Shown here: positions 6,872 through 13,694 of the stretch, piece by piece
How the letters are laid out: the number at the start of each line of letters is the position of its first letter
Position numbering within the stretch: the first letter of the stretch is position 1
DNA from: a bacterium
GTDB lineage: Bacteria; RBG-13-66-14
Assembly: GCA_035528375.1 (NCBI GenBank)
Contig: DATKYS010000082.1
Location: 1 to 14,021 of the forward strand
DNA length: 14,021 nucleotides
Direction: 5' to 3'
The notes under the pieces: generated by a model
Database searches by the model: none
Told to the model about the DNA's origin: nothing
Seen by the model: only the letters and a program-made list of their open reading frames with translations
Translations under genes and position numbers: made by a program

Positions 6872-7405
6872 TCAATTGCCGATGTCCCACCACTTCCAGA
6901 GCCACCACCGCGGCTGACCGCGCCAGAAGCCGTCCTTCCGCGTGAGGAAGTTGGCGAAACCGTCCGCCCGGTACGTCACGTCCCAGGTGACCACGGTCAA
7001 GAGGTAGTCCACGCCGTTCAAATCCCACACCTCATCGCCCGGTCCCGGCTCCCGCTGATCCCCGAGGTCCATGTCGAGCGTGATGGCCCCTTCGTCAACG
7101 GAATCGAAAAGGTTCTGCGTGGCCTTCAGCTCGTCGTCGTAGCCCCAGGAGGACGGTGTGCCGCTGTCATGGACGTCCCGGGAGTCGAAGTAGAAGGTGA
7201 AGTCGGGGTCGAGCATGTCCGTGTACCAGTTGATGTCCTGGTTGTTGTAGGCCCACTCGATGCCCCGAATGACGCCCGCGGGGCTCGTCGGCTCGGGCGG
7301 AGGGTCGGTCGGCGTGGTCCCGGGAATCTCGCAGATGCTGAATATGCTCAGCAGGGAGACCTGGGAGATGAAAAGCGGCAATGTTCGGCCCGGAATGCGT
7401 CTCAT
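6872..7405 (-). CDS. predicted exported NTF2-like protein (paralogue 2 of 3)
   Basis: The 177-residue product starts at an ATG (complement of 7403-7405) with AAGGAGG four bases upstream. Residues 1-24 look like a signal peptide ending at Cys25 (IFSIC). Ile at -1 is not a good lipobox, so lipidation is doubtful. The mature domain runs PAGVIRGIEWAYNNQD, then LDPDFTFYFDSRDV, then ELKATQNLFDSV, and ends PRWWLWKWWDIGN. It is closest to the plus-strand paralogue at 6253-6807: both share the double-Trp ending, ATQNLF and the EPGP turn. It is the second gene of a leftward pair, 68 bases after the third paralogue. The specific function is unknown and the NTF2-like fold is inferred from the strand and helix pattern. 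Confidence 0.73.
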   Translation of the reverse strand: MRRIPGRTLPLFISQVSLLSIFSICEIPGTTPTDPPPEPTSPAGVIRGIEWAYNNQDINWYTDMLDPDFTFYFDSRDVHDSGTPSSWGYDDELKATQNLFDSVDEGAITLDMDLGDQREPGPGDEVWDLNGVDYLLTVVTWDVTYRADGFANFLTRKDGFWRGQPRWWLWKWWDIGN

Positions 7406-7473
7406 GGCGCCTCCTTCGGTTCACTCATTCAACGTGCGCGAAGGGGGAACGCTCGGGGCATGGGGTCTCCTTC

Positions 7474-7998
7474 TCAGGGCAGTTCGAGGCGCTCGAAGCC
7501 GACGAGCACCAGCAGCCGCCAGCAGGGTCCTTCTCCCGGATTTTTCGCCGCGCGGAAATCGAAGCGGCCTGCCACGGCGTAGGTCATGTCCCCGATGAGG
7601 ACGCGGAGGGTGTAGGCCACGTTGTTGATGATGAATTCCGTGTCGCCGGGGTCGGGCTCGGTGTCCCCGCATTCGCTTGTGTCCAGTGTCAGGTCAATAT
7701 CGCCCTCGCCGCAGGCGGCGCAGAGCTCGGCGAAGTAGGCCAGTTCCTCCTCGCGGCCCCACTCAAGGTGCTCCGGTCTCCCGTCCTGTTCTCGGTCGAG
7801 GATGTAGGTGAAGCCGGGGTCCAGGATTTTTGCGTACAGCGCCTCGTCCTGGTGGTCGTAGCACCACTCGAAGGTTTCAACCAGGCCGAGGGGTGTGTCG
7901 GGCTTTGGGGGCTCTTCGGGGGTGGTCGTCGGGCTCAGGCAGCCGGCGCCCAGCAAGAAGAGGGCGGTCGGGAGCACGTAAAACGTCCCGCGTCGCAT
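7474..7998 (-). CDS. predicted NTF2-like lipoprotein (paralogue 3 of 3)
   Basis: The 174-residue product starts at an ATG (complement of 7996-7998) after a GGAGGAGGCGCC ribosome-binding region. The GAGGCGCCATGCG stretch around this start is the same as in the downstream paralogue. A signal peptide (1-19) ends at Cys20 in LLGAGC. A Thr/Pro linker precedes the domain, which begins PLGLVETFEWCYDHQD and continues LDPGFTYILDRE. The central part contains extra cysteines (LCAACGEG, SECGD). The C-terminus departs from the RWWLxKWWD ending of the other two and instead reads CWRLLVLVGFERLELP, the typical start of SnoaL/NTF2-like final strands. It is the first gene of the leftward pair; its promoter candidate lies near 8171-8199. 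The function is unknown. Confidence 0.72.
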   Translation of the reverse strand: MRRGTFYVLPTALFLLGAGCLSPTTTPEEPPKPDTPLGLVETFEWCYDHQDEALYAKILDPGFTYILDREQDGRPEHLEWGREEELAYFAELCAACGEGDIDLTLDTSECGDTEPDPGDTEFIINNVAYTLRVLIGDMTYAVAGRFDFRAAKNPGEGPCWRLLVLVGFERLELP

Positions 7999-8151
7999 GG
8001 CGCCTCCTCCATTTCTTCGCCTCGTCTAACTGTTCTCGTCACCGGTCGGGGCGATGGAAAAGGCGCTCAGGGCACGGGACCGTCCTTCTTGCGGGTCCGG
8101 AAAGGGGCGGGTCGAAGGGAGGAGTATTTACCTTCGATACGCGGTTTTTCC

Positions 8152-8199
8152 GGGAATGATTCCCAAGGTAATTATATACGGTCGGGATTCAAATCCCCA
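8152..8199 (-). promoter_or_regulatory. candidate promoter with two flanking dyads
   Basis: On the minus strand a perfect TATAAT (complement of 8171-8176) has a poor -35 (TGGGGA, complement of 8194-8199) at 17 bases. Two similar dyads flank it: GGGATT-CA-AATCCC at 8184-8197 in the spacer, and GGGAAT-G-ATTCCC at 8152-8164 near the expected start. Their centres are about 32 bases apart, three helical turns. This would give the leftward pair a leader of about 165 bases. Confidence 0.4.
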
Positions 8200-8237
8200 G
8201 CTCGAATCGCCCCTCACCCTATGTTGCGATGATGTAG

Positions 8238-8272
8238 GGCGGCCCCGTGGGATGCATCCCCTGCGGGCCGCC
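8238..8272. repeat. palindromic intergenic repeat, module 1
   Basis: GGCGGCCC (8238-8245) pairs with GGGCCGCC (8265-8272). The centre is the perfect palindrome GGGATGCATCCC (8249-8260). It is the first of three adjacent palindromes in a 425-base stretch (7999-8423) that contains no gene I can support. Confidence 0.8.
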
Positions 8273-8287
8273 GCGAATTGCGGTGAA

Positions 8288-8328
8288 GTAGGGGCCGACC
8301 GACGGCGCGCCGTTCGGGTCGCCCCTAC
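8288..8328. repeat. palindromic intergenic repeat, module 2
   Basis: GTAGGGGC (8288-8295) pairs with GCCCCTAC (8321-8328). The inner part is also nearly palindromic around CGGCGCGCCG, with a few mismatches. The GTAGGGGC edge is shared with module 3. Confidence 0.8.
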
Positions 8329-8349
8329 GGGTTTGATTCGATGATGCTC

Positions 8350-8375
8350 GTAGGGGCGGGTGTCCACACCCGCCC
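8350..8375. repeat. palindromic intergenic repeat, module 3
   Basis: GGGCGGGTGT (8354-8363) and ACACCCGCCC (8366-8375) form a perfect 10-bp inverted repeat around CC. It is preceded by the GTAGGGGC edge seen in module 2. The sequence CGATGATG occurs before both module 1 (8227-8234) and module 3 (8339-8346), suggesting a larger duplicated unit. Confidence 0.8.
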
Positions 8376-8376
8376 G

Positions 8377-8412
8377 CCCCCCTCCCTGGTCCTCCCCCAG
8401 AGGGGGGAGGGG
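8377..8412 (-). repeat. G-rich intergenic repeat, copy B
   Basis: Read on the minus strand this is C4-T-C6-TCT-G5-A-GG-A-CC-A-G3-A-G6. It matches copy A at 13-49 except for one G fewer in one run and two or three substitutions. It abuts a perfect palindrome, GAATAATTATTC (8412-8423), touching the stop codon of the MFS gene; together they may form the 3' end structure of that transcript. Confidence 0.8.
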
Positions 8413-8423
8413 AATAATTATTC

Positions 8424-9626
8424 TCATGCCCCGCGGGGCCGGGCGACCTCGTCACCGCCGGTCTTCCGCAGCAGGAGCATCGCCAGCGCCGCCAGGAGCG
8501 AGGTCGCGGCCAGCAGCAGAAATACGTTCTCGAGGCCGGCGTTCTGGGCCACCCACCCCCCGACGGACCCGGCCAGGGAACCGAAGCCGAAGTTGACGGC
8601 GCTGGCCAGGCCGTAGCCCTTCCCGCGGTGTCGGGCGGGCATGAGCCGTCCGACGATGCTGTTGGTGATGGGCTGGGTGGAAAAGACCGCAGCCGCCATG
8701 CCCACCGAGATGAAAAGGGTCCACCATCCCCCGGCGAAGCGCCCGCCGAGCCCCGCGACGCACGCCGCCGCCGACAGCCAGGTCGCCGAGCGCAGCGGCT
8801 TCTTCCTCTCCGCGAGGACGCCCCCGGAGAACTGGCCGAAAACCCCGCCCAACAGCATCACACCCGCGGCCAGGTTCCCCAGCACCTCCTCGGTCATCCC
8901 GGCCAGGTGCAGGTTCTCGCCGAAGAAGAGCGGCATGAAGACGACCATCCCCTGGTAGCTGAACCCGAGGAGGGCCGCGGCGGTTACGGCGAAGGCCATC
9001 TGCGCCCAGCGGCGGGGTGGGGGCGGCTCCGTCGGCGGCTCGGCGGTGTGCGGCTCGGCGAGCGCCAGGGGCCGCACGGCCAGCCACTGGTAGCCCAGCA
9101 CCAGGAGCGGGACGACGGCGTAAAGCCCGAAGAGGTAATGCCAGCTCGCCACGGCCAGGATTCCCGCGCCGATGAAATTCCCCAGGGCCATCCCGCCGCT
9201 CCCGGCGATGCCGTGGTAGCCCATCCCCCGGCCGTCCTGGAGGAGGTTGGAGCTCACCAGCGTCAGCCCCGCGGGGTGGTAGAGCCCCGCCGCCAGGCCC
9301 AAAAGCGTGACGCCCACCGCCAGCATCACCAGCCCTTCGGCCAGGGCGGTTACCAGCGCCCCCAGGGCGACGCCGCCCAGGCAGATGTACAGCGTGCGCC
9401 GGGGCCCGATGCCGTCCACCAGGAACCCCGCCGGCAGCGCCCCCAGCCCGAAGCCCAGGTACGAGAGGTTCGCCAGCAGGCCGTACTCGAAGGTGTCGAG
9501 GTGGAATTGGGATTTGAGGAGGGCCGCCGCGGCCGGCAGCGCCAACATCGCCGCGTGCGTCACCCAGTGCCCCGCGGCGGTGAGCGTGATGACCCGGCGT
9601 TCGGTGGGGTTGAGCATGGTTTTCAT
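8424..9626 (-). CDS. major facilitator superfamily exporter
   Basis: The 400-residue integral membrane protein has about 12 hydrophobic segments in two halves. A cytoplasmic loop of Pro, Glu and Arg (EPPTEPPPPRR) near residue 200 separates the halves. The loop between helices 2 and 3 has the MFS motif A form GFLVDGIGPRRTLY. GLYHPAGLTLVSS in the first half and RHRGKGYGLASAVNFGFGSLAG in the second resemble fosmidomycin-resistance-type and related drug exporters. The substrate cannot be predicted. I chose the ATG (complement of 9624-9626) since it begins just before the first amphipathic stretch; an upstream in-frame TTG (9692) lies upstream of the predicted promoter elements. No clear ribosome-binding site precedes this ATG, and the leader would be only about 20 bases. 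It diverges from lysS. Confidence 0.85.
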   Translation of the reverse strand: MKTMLNPTERRVITLTAAGHWVTHAAMLALPAAAALLKSQFHLDTFEYGLLANLSYLGFGLGALPAGFLVDGIGPRRTLYICLGGVALGALVTALAEGLVMLAVGVTLLGLAAGLYHPAGLTLVSSNLLQDGRGMGYHGIAGSGGMALGNFIGAGILAVASWHYLFGLYAVVPLLVLGYQWLAVRPLALAEPHTAEPPTEPPPPRRWAQMAFAVTAAALLGFSYQGMVVFMPLFFGENLHLAGMTEEVLGNLAAGVMLLGGVFGQFSGGVLAERKKPLRSATWLSAAACVAGLGGRFAGGWWTLFISVGMAAAVFSTQPITNSIVGRLMPARHRGKGYGLASAVNFGFGSLAGSVGGWVAQNAGLENVFLLLAATSLLAALAMLLLRKTGGDEVARPRGA

Positions 9627-9645
9627 GGAGTCGCGCGACGTGTGA

Positions 9646-9674
9646 GGTATACCAGTAAAATGGGGCGGGGTCAA
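9646..9674 (-). promoter_or_regulatory. extended -10 promoter of the MFS gene
   Basis: On the minus strand TTGACC (complement of 9669-9674) and TATACC (complement of 9646-9651) are 17 bases apart. TGG directly before the -10 gives the extended -10 motif. The transcript start would lie about 20 bases from the ATG. Confidence 0.6.
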
Positions 9675-9683
9675 CGGGGCGGC

Positions 9684-9714
9684 GGTTGTCAACCGGTAGT
9701 CGCTGTGGTAGCAT
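9684..9714 (+). promoter_or_regulatory. lysS promoter with palindromic -35 region
   Basis: TTGTCA (9686-9691) and TAGCAT (9709-9714) are 17 bases apart, with TGG before the -10 as an extended motif. The -35 lies inside the perfect dyad GGTTG-T-CAACC (9684-9694), a possible operator between the two divergent genes. Confidence 0.55.
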
Positions 9715-9772
9715 CGCCGGGCGGGGCCCCTCTTTTCTTTTTATTGAAAACAGCGTCAGTTCGAGGTGGGAG

Positions 9773-11287
9773 TTGCCCGACGAGACCCTGGACCAGGTCC
9801 GCCACCGGCGGGAGAAGAGGCGGCGCTTCGAGGAGGCCGGCCTGCCGCCGTACCCCGCGCGCTCCCACCGCGACCGGACCGTCGCGGAGCTTTTACAGGG
9901 TTTCGACGCCATGGAGGGCTCCGAGGCCGAGTTCGCCCTAGCCGGCCGCCTGGTCGCCCTGCGGGGCCACGGCAAGGCCACCTTCGCCGACCTCACCGAT
10001 TCCTCGGGCCGCGTCCAGCTCTACTTCAAGCGCGACACGCTGGGGGAGGAGTCCTACGGGCTGGTCGGTGAGCTGGACCTGGGCGATTTCATCGGGGTCC
10101 GGGGCCGGGCCATGACCACCCGCACCGGCGAGCCCACGGTGGCCGTGACCGCCTGGACGCTTCTGGCCAAGAGTCTGCGGCCCACGCCCGTGGTCAAACA
10201 AACCGAGGACGAGGAGGGGAAGGCCGTCCGTCACGACGCCCTGGCCGACGTGGAGCTCCGTTACCGGCAGCGGTATCTGGATTTACTGCTGAACCCGGAG
10301 AGCCGGGAGCGGTTCCTGGCGCGCACGCGGCTGACGGCGCTCGTCCGGCGCTTCCTCGACGAGCGCGGCTTCCTCGAAGTGGAAACCCCCGTGCTCCAGC
10401 CGCTCTACGGCGGGGCGGCGGCGGAGCCCTTCACCACCCACCACAACGAGCTGGACATCCCGCTCTTCCTGCGCATCGCCGACGAGCTGTACCTCAAGCG
10501 GCTCATCATCGGCGGCCTCGAGCGCGTCTACGAAATCGGCAAGGACTTCCGCAACGAGGGGATGGACCGGACCCACAACCCCGAGTTCACCCAGTGCGAG
10601 CTGTACCAGGCTTTTTCCGACTACCACGGCATGATGGCGCTCTTCGAGGAGCTGCTGAAATTTCTGGCGGTGGAGCTCACCGGCGGGACGATAATCACGT
10701 ATCAGGGTAAGGAAGTGGACTTCTCGAAGCCCTTCCGGCGGCTGCCGGTTTTGGAGGCGATAAAAGAGCGGACGGGGGTGGATTTGGGCCTGGAGCCGGG
10801 GCGGGAGCTCAACCGCGGCGCGGCGTTGAAACTGGCTGAAAAATACGCCCTGGAATACCCCGACCACGCCCCCACGGGCAAGATAATAATGGGGGTCTTC
10901 GACGCCGTGGCCGAGCCGCTCTTGCAGGACCCGGTCTTCGTCCTGGACTACCCGGCCGAGGTGAGCCCCCTGGCCAAGACCAAGCCCGAGGACCCCCGGC
11001 TGGCCGAGCGCTTCGAGCCCCACGTCGCGGGCCTCGAGCTGGGCAACGCCTTTAGTGAGCAAAATGACCCCGATATCCAGCGGCAGGTGTTAGAGGCCCA
11101 TGCCCGTCAGCGCGCCCTGGGCGACTCGGAGGCCGCGGTGGTGGACGAGGATTTCCTGCGCGCCCTGGAATACGGCATGCCCCCCACCGGCGGCCTCGGC
11201 ATCGGCCTGGACCGACTCACCATGCTCTTCACCGACGCCCCGAGCATCCAGGACGTGATACTGTTCCCGCAGATGCGACCGAAGTAG
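9773..11287 (+). CDS. lysS: lysine-tRNA ligase, class II
   Basis: The 504-residue enzyme charges tRNA-Lys. The N-terminal helix (VRHRREKRRRFEEAGLPPYP) and an OB-fold anticodon-binding domain (about 50-150, including GRVQLYFKRD) are followed by the class II catalytic core. Motif 1 is at about 193-205 (GFLEVETPVLQ). Next come GGAAAEPFTTHHNELDIPLFLRIADELYLKRL, motif 2 FRNEGMDRTHNPEFTQCE (about 258), FEPHVAGLELGNAFSEQNDP, and motif 3 GLGIGLDRLTML (about 473). All match bacterial LysS closely. The TTG at 9773 is chosen because GAGG (9763-9766) lies six bases upstream and the product then begins where LysS proteins usually do; the reading frame open from 9686 includes the promoter. It lies upstream of lolC-lolD, as in several other diderm bacteria, but separated here by an inserted pair. 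Confidence 0.97.
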   Translation: MPDETLDQVRHRREKRRRFEEAGLPPYPARSHRDRTVAELLQGFDAMEGSEAEFALAGRLVALRGHGKATFADLTDSSGRVQLYFKRDTLGEESYGLVGELDLGDFIGVRGRAMTTRTGEPTVAVTAWTLLAKSLRPTPVVKQTEDEEGKAVRHDALADVELRYRQRYLDLLLNPESRERFLARTRLTALVRRFLDERGFLEVETPVLQPLYGGAAAEPFTTHHNELDIPLFLRIADELYLKRLIIGGLERVYEIGKDFRNEGMDRTHNPEFTQCELYQAFSDYHGMMALFEELLKFLAVELTGGTIITYQGKEVDFSKPFRRLPVLEAIKERTGVDLGLEPGRELNRGAALKLAEKYALEYPDHAPTGKIIMGVFDAVAEPLLQDPVFVLDYPAEVSPLAKTKPEDPRLAERFEPHVAGLELGNAFSEQNDPDIQRQVLEAHARQRALGDSEAAVVDEDFLRALEYGMPPTGGLGIGLDRLTMLFTDAPSIQDVILFPQMRPK

Positions 11288-11340
11288 ACGGTTTTCGACG
11301 GAGACTCTGGACGGGCGGTCGCCGGTGGGGAGCCGCGTGA

Positions 11341-11419
11341 GGCGGTGGCACAGTTTTATGCGCCACTGAGGCCGGCGGACGGATTTGCGCTGGGGATTCG
11401 CAAAAACTGTGCCACCGCC
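11341..11419. repeat. 17-bp perfect inverted repeat with a sigma54-like arm
   Basis: GGCGGTGGCACAGTTTT (11341-11357) is repeated in inverse at 11403-11419 with 45 bases between. Both arms continue into TGCG, with one extra A in the left arm. On the minus strand the right arm reads TGGCACAGTTTTTGCG (complement of 11399-11414), which fits the sigma54 -24/-12 consensus TGGCAC-N5-TTGC. In the left arm the extra base breaks this spacing. A smaller stem TTTGCG/CGCAAA (11384-11404) competes with the right arm. The rest of 11288-11539 shows no gene and no lysS terminator with a T-run. Confidence 0.85.
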
Positions 11420-11539
11420 GGCGCGAGCAAGTCTCGTAAAAACATGGAGTTATGCGGAGGTTCCCGACGTTCGTTCCCGTGAGTCACGAGCGGTCGAGGG
11501 CGGTTGAGCCCGATTCACACGGATGAAGCCGAAGGTGTG

Positions 11540-11914
11540 ATGGAGATGGGCGAGGAGACTTTCGTCCCGGCGAGGGAGCGTCAGCGGCGGCGGGCAGTGG
11601 AGCTCCGCGGGAAGCTGCTGGCGGCCCTGCCGCGCCTCGTGGCCCGACGGCCGGAGCTGGTGGTCCTCTTCGGCAGCGTCGCCCGGGGGCGGGCCTTCGA
11701 CGACTCCGACATCGACGTCCTGGTGGTGCTGGAAGGGGTCGAGGGGAACCCGCCGGAGAGGGCCCTGGTCGTCTGGAAAATCCTCGACGTCCACGAGGTG
11801 GTCAACGCCTTCGTGCTCACGCCGGAGGAGTTCGCCCGGGCGCGGGAGGAAAGCCCCCTGGTGCGGACCGCCCTCGCGGAGGGGGAGGTTTTATACGATG
11901 CGCGAGATGCCTGA
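11540..11914 (+). CDS. MNT-type nucleotidyltransferase, partner of HEPN protein
   Basis: The 124-residue protein has the minimal nucleotidyltransferase signature LFGSVARGRAFDDSDIDVLVV (43-63): Gly45-Ser46 and the metal-binding Asp57 and Asp59. In MNT-HEPN systems this protein is the antitoxin, and some members add AMP units to the HEPN toxin. The third acidic residue expected in the later strand is not obvious; the region reads EVVNAFVLTPEEF (86-98). It may therefore be a binding-only member, or use another residue. The ATG at 11540 is preceded by GAAGG; an in-frame TTG at 11504 and the ATG at 11546 are alternatives. It overlaps the HEPN gene by 17 bases. Both were probably inserted between lysS and lolC. 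Confidence 0.85.
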   Translation: MEMGEETFVPARERQRRRAVELRGKLLAALPRLVARRPELVVLFGSVARGRAFDDSDIDVLVVLEGVEGNPPERALVVWKILDVHEVVNAFVLTPEEFARAREESPLVRTALAEGEVLYDARDA

Positions 11915-12299
11915 AGAGAGAGGCCGATACTGGCTGAAAGAGGCGGAGAGTAACATGTCGCTGGCGCGGTTGGTCGCCGAAAGGGAGTATTACTCCTTCG
12001 CCTGTTTCCATGCCCAGCAGGCGGCGGAGATGGCCCTGAAGGCTTTTTTGGCGTTTCGGGGCGAGGTTGACATGCGCACGCATTCGCTGCACCGGTTGCT
12101 CGCCGTCGTGGGTAGGTACGATGATGAAGCGTCCCGTCTGGATGAATCGGGCCGGGCGTTGGAGGAATACTACACGGCCACCCGCTACCCCAACGGCATC
12201 GGCACCGGGGCGCCCAGCGACTACTTCAACGAGCGCCAGTCCCGCGAGGCCCTCGCGGCGGCCGGCGAGGTGCTCGGCTTCGTCAAGGAACGGATTTAA
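11898..12299 (+). CDS. HEPN-domain protein, probable toxin of an MNT-HEPN pair
   Basis: The 133-residue protein is almost wholly helical and matches the HEPN family: RYWLKEAESNMSLARLV (10-26), YYSFACFHAQQAAEMALKAFLAF (31-53), THSLHRLL (61-68), EEYYTATRYP (89-98) and a last helix SREALAAAGEVLGFVKERI. HEPN proteins of this size, next to a MNT protein, are typically RNases or RNA-binding toxins. The usual R-x4-6-H active site is not in the TRYPNG region. The only R-x4-H is Arg60-His65 in RTHSLH, a position often conserved for other reasons, so RNase activity is unproven. The ATG at 11898 has GGGAGG nine bases upstream. Its stop is three bases before lolC, so it is probably co-transcribed with that essential operon. 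Confidence 0.85.
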   Translation: MREMPEERGRYWLKEAESNMSLARLVAEREYYSFACFHAQQAAEMALKAFLAFRGEVDMRTHSLHRLLAVVGRYDDEASRLDESGRALEEYYTATRYPNGIGTGAPSDYFNERQSREALAAAGEVLGFVKERI

Positions 12300-12302
12300 G
12301 CC

Positions 12303-13694
12303 ATGCTGCCCGAGGTGGAAGGACTGCCCCCGCTGGTGACCGTCGCCCTGGTCCTGGGCGTCGTGGCGGCCTTCATCGGCCTGGTGCTGCTGTTCACGCG
12401 GCTGGGGCGCTTCGAGCTCGCCGTGGCCTTTCGCTACCTGCGCACGGGACGCAAGGGGTTCCTCCGCGTCGTCACCTGGATCAGCGTGAGCGGCATCGCC
12501 CTGGGCGTGGCGAGCCTCCTCGTCGTGGTGAGCGTGATGGAGGGGTTGCAGGAGAACGTGCGCTCCCGGATTCTGGCCAACAACGCCCACATCATGGTGG
12601 TGGACTACCTGCGGCGTCCCATCGCGGACTGGCGCCCGCTCCTGGAGGAAATCAAGGACACCCCCGGGGTGGTGGCCGCCTCGCCCGCCGTGTACCTGGA
12701 GGGGATGCTGGTCAACCGCTCCAACACCGTCGGCGCCGTCTTCCGCGGTATAGCCCCCGACTCCGAAGCCGAAATCACCAGACTCCCCGACCTGGTCATC
12801 GAGGGCGACTTCACCTTCCGGCCCAAGGACTACACCGGCGTTCTGCGCGACGGCGAGGGGCCGTTGTCGGAGTACGACTCACCCGACGGGATGGACACGG
12901 TCCACGGGGTGGTGCTGGGCAAGGAGCTGGCCTACGAGCTGGCCGCCGTGGTGGGCGACGAGGTGGTCCTGGTGATGCCCACCGGCGAGTGGGACCCCCT
13001 GACCCCCATCCCGCCCAAGATGAAGAAGCTGCAGATAACCGGCATCGTCTCCACGGGGATGTACGAGTACGACGCCCAGCTCGCGTACATAGACATCGGG
13101 CTGGCGCAGGAGTTCATGAACATCGGGGACAAGGTGACGGTCATCGAGGCGCGGGTCCAGGACCCCTTCGCCGCGGCGGAGGTGGCGGACGCGCTCAACG
13201 AGAAGCTGGGCGGCGCCTATCACGCCCGGGACTGGTCCCAGATGAACGAGCGCCTATTCGCCGCCCTGGAGATGGAGAAGTTCGCCATGTTCCTGGTGGT
13301 CATCATCGTGGTCCTGGTGGCGGCCTTCAACGTGGTGAGCAACCTCATCATGCTGGCGGTGGAAAAGACGAAGGACATCGGCGTGATGCTGAGCTTCGGG
13401 GTCAAGCGGGGCCAGGTGAGGGGGGTTTTCCTGACCGTGGGGCTGGTCCTGGGCGGCCTGGGGACGGTGGTGGGCGGTGCGGTCGGCGCCGTGCTGGCCT
13501 GGCTCCTGGAAAAGTACAAGTTCATCCACCTCTCGGCGGAAATCTACAACATGGACCACCTGCCGGCGGTGGTGAGCTGGGGCGACGTGGTTTTAATCGG
13601 CGCCGTCGCCATGGTGATAACCCTCCTGTCCACCCTGTACCCCGCCTGGCGGGCCAGCCGGCTCGATCCCCTGGAGGCCATCCGCTATGAGTGA
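12303..13694 (+). CDS. lolC: LolC/E-type lipoprotein-release ABC transporter permease
   Basis: The 463-residue inner-membrane protein has the FtsX/MacB-type plan that in LolCDE extracts lipoproteins for transfer to LolA. FELAVAFRYLRTGRKGFLRVVTWISVSGIALGVASLLVVVSVMEGL (37-82) is the usual start, with the first regular membrane helix at about 55-77. A periplasmic domain of about 245 residues follows, then three helices (about 327-352, 372-402, 425-448) with VEKTKDIGVMLSFG and the terminal YPAWRASRLDPLEAIRYE. An added hydrophobic stretch at residues 10-32 precedes the family start; LolC/E normally begins near the FRYL motif and is about 50 residues shorter. A GTG near 12384 could be the true start but lacks a ribosome-binding site; the ATG at 12303 has a weak AAGGAA 12 bases upstream. 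LolC and LolE cannot be separated here. It overlaps lolD by 8 bases. Confidence 0.9.
   Translation: MLPEVEGLPPLVTVALVLGVVAAFIGLVLLFTRLGRFELAVAFRYLRTGRKGFLRVVTWISVSGIALGVASLLVVVSVMEGLQENVRSRILANNAHIMVVDYLRRPIADWRPLLEEIKDTPGVVAASPAVYLEGMLVNRSNTVGAVFRGIAPDSEAEITRLPDLVIEGDFTFRPKDYTGVLRDGEGPLSEYDSPDGMDTVHGVVLGKELAYELAAVVGDEVVLVMPTGEWDPLTPIPPKMKKLQITGIVSTGMYEYDAQLAYIDIGLAQEFMNIGDKVTVIEARVQDPFAAAEVADALNEKLGGAYHARDWSQMNERLFAALEMEKFAMFLVVIIVVLVAAFNVVSNLIMLAVEKTKDIGVMLSFGVKRGQVRGVFLTVGLVLGGLGTVVGGAVGAVLAWLLEKYKFIHLSAEIYNMDHLPAVVSWGDVVLIGAVAMVITLLSTLYPAWRASRLDPLEAIRYE

Noticed and set aside
6818-7582. Plus-strand open frame of 254 codons opposite the NTF2-like gene
   Set aside because: It begins inside the terminator and runs antisense to a gene with signal peptide and paralogues. 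It shows no recognisable protein features.
8181-8200. tRNA T-arm-like sequence (GGGATTCAAATCCC)
   Set aside because: The T-loop pattern is only approximate, and no anticodon arm, D-arm or acceptor stem can be built on either strand. It fits better as one of two dyads around a promoter.
11346-11361. Rightward sigma54 promoter in the left arm of the inverted repeat
   Set aside because: One extra A makes the GG-to-GC spacing 11 instead of 10, which sigma54 promoters rarely tolerate.
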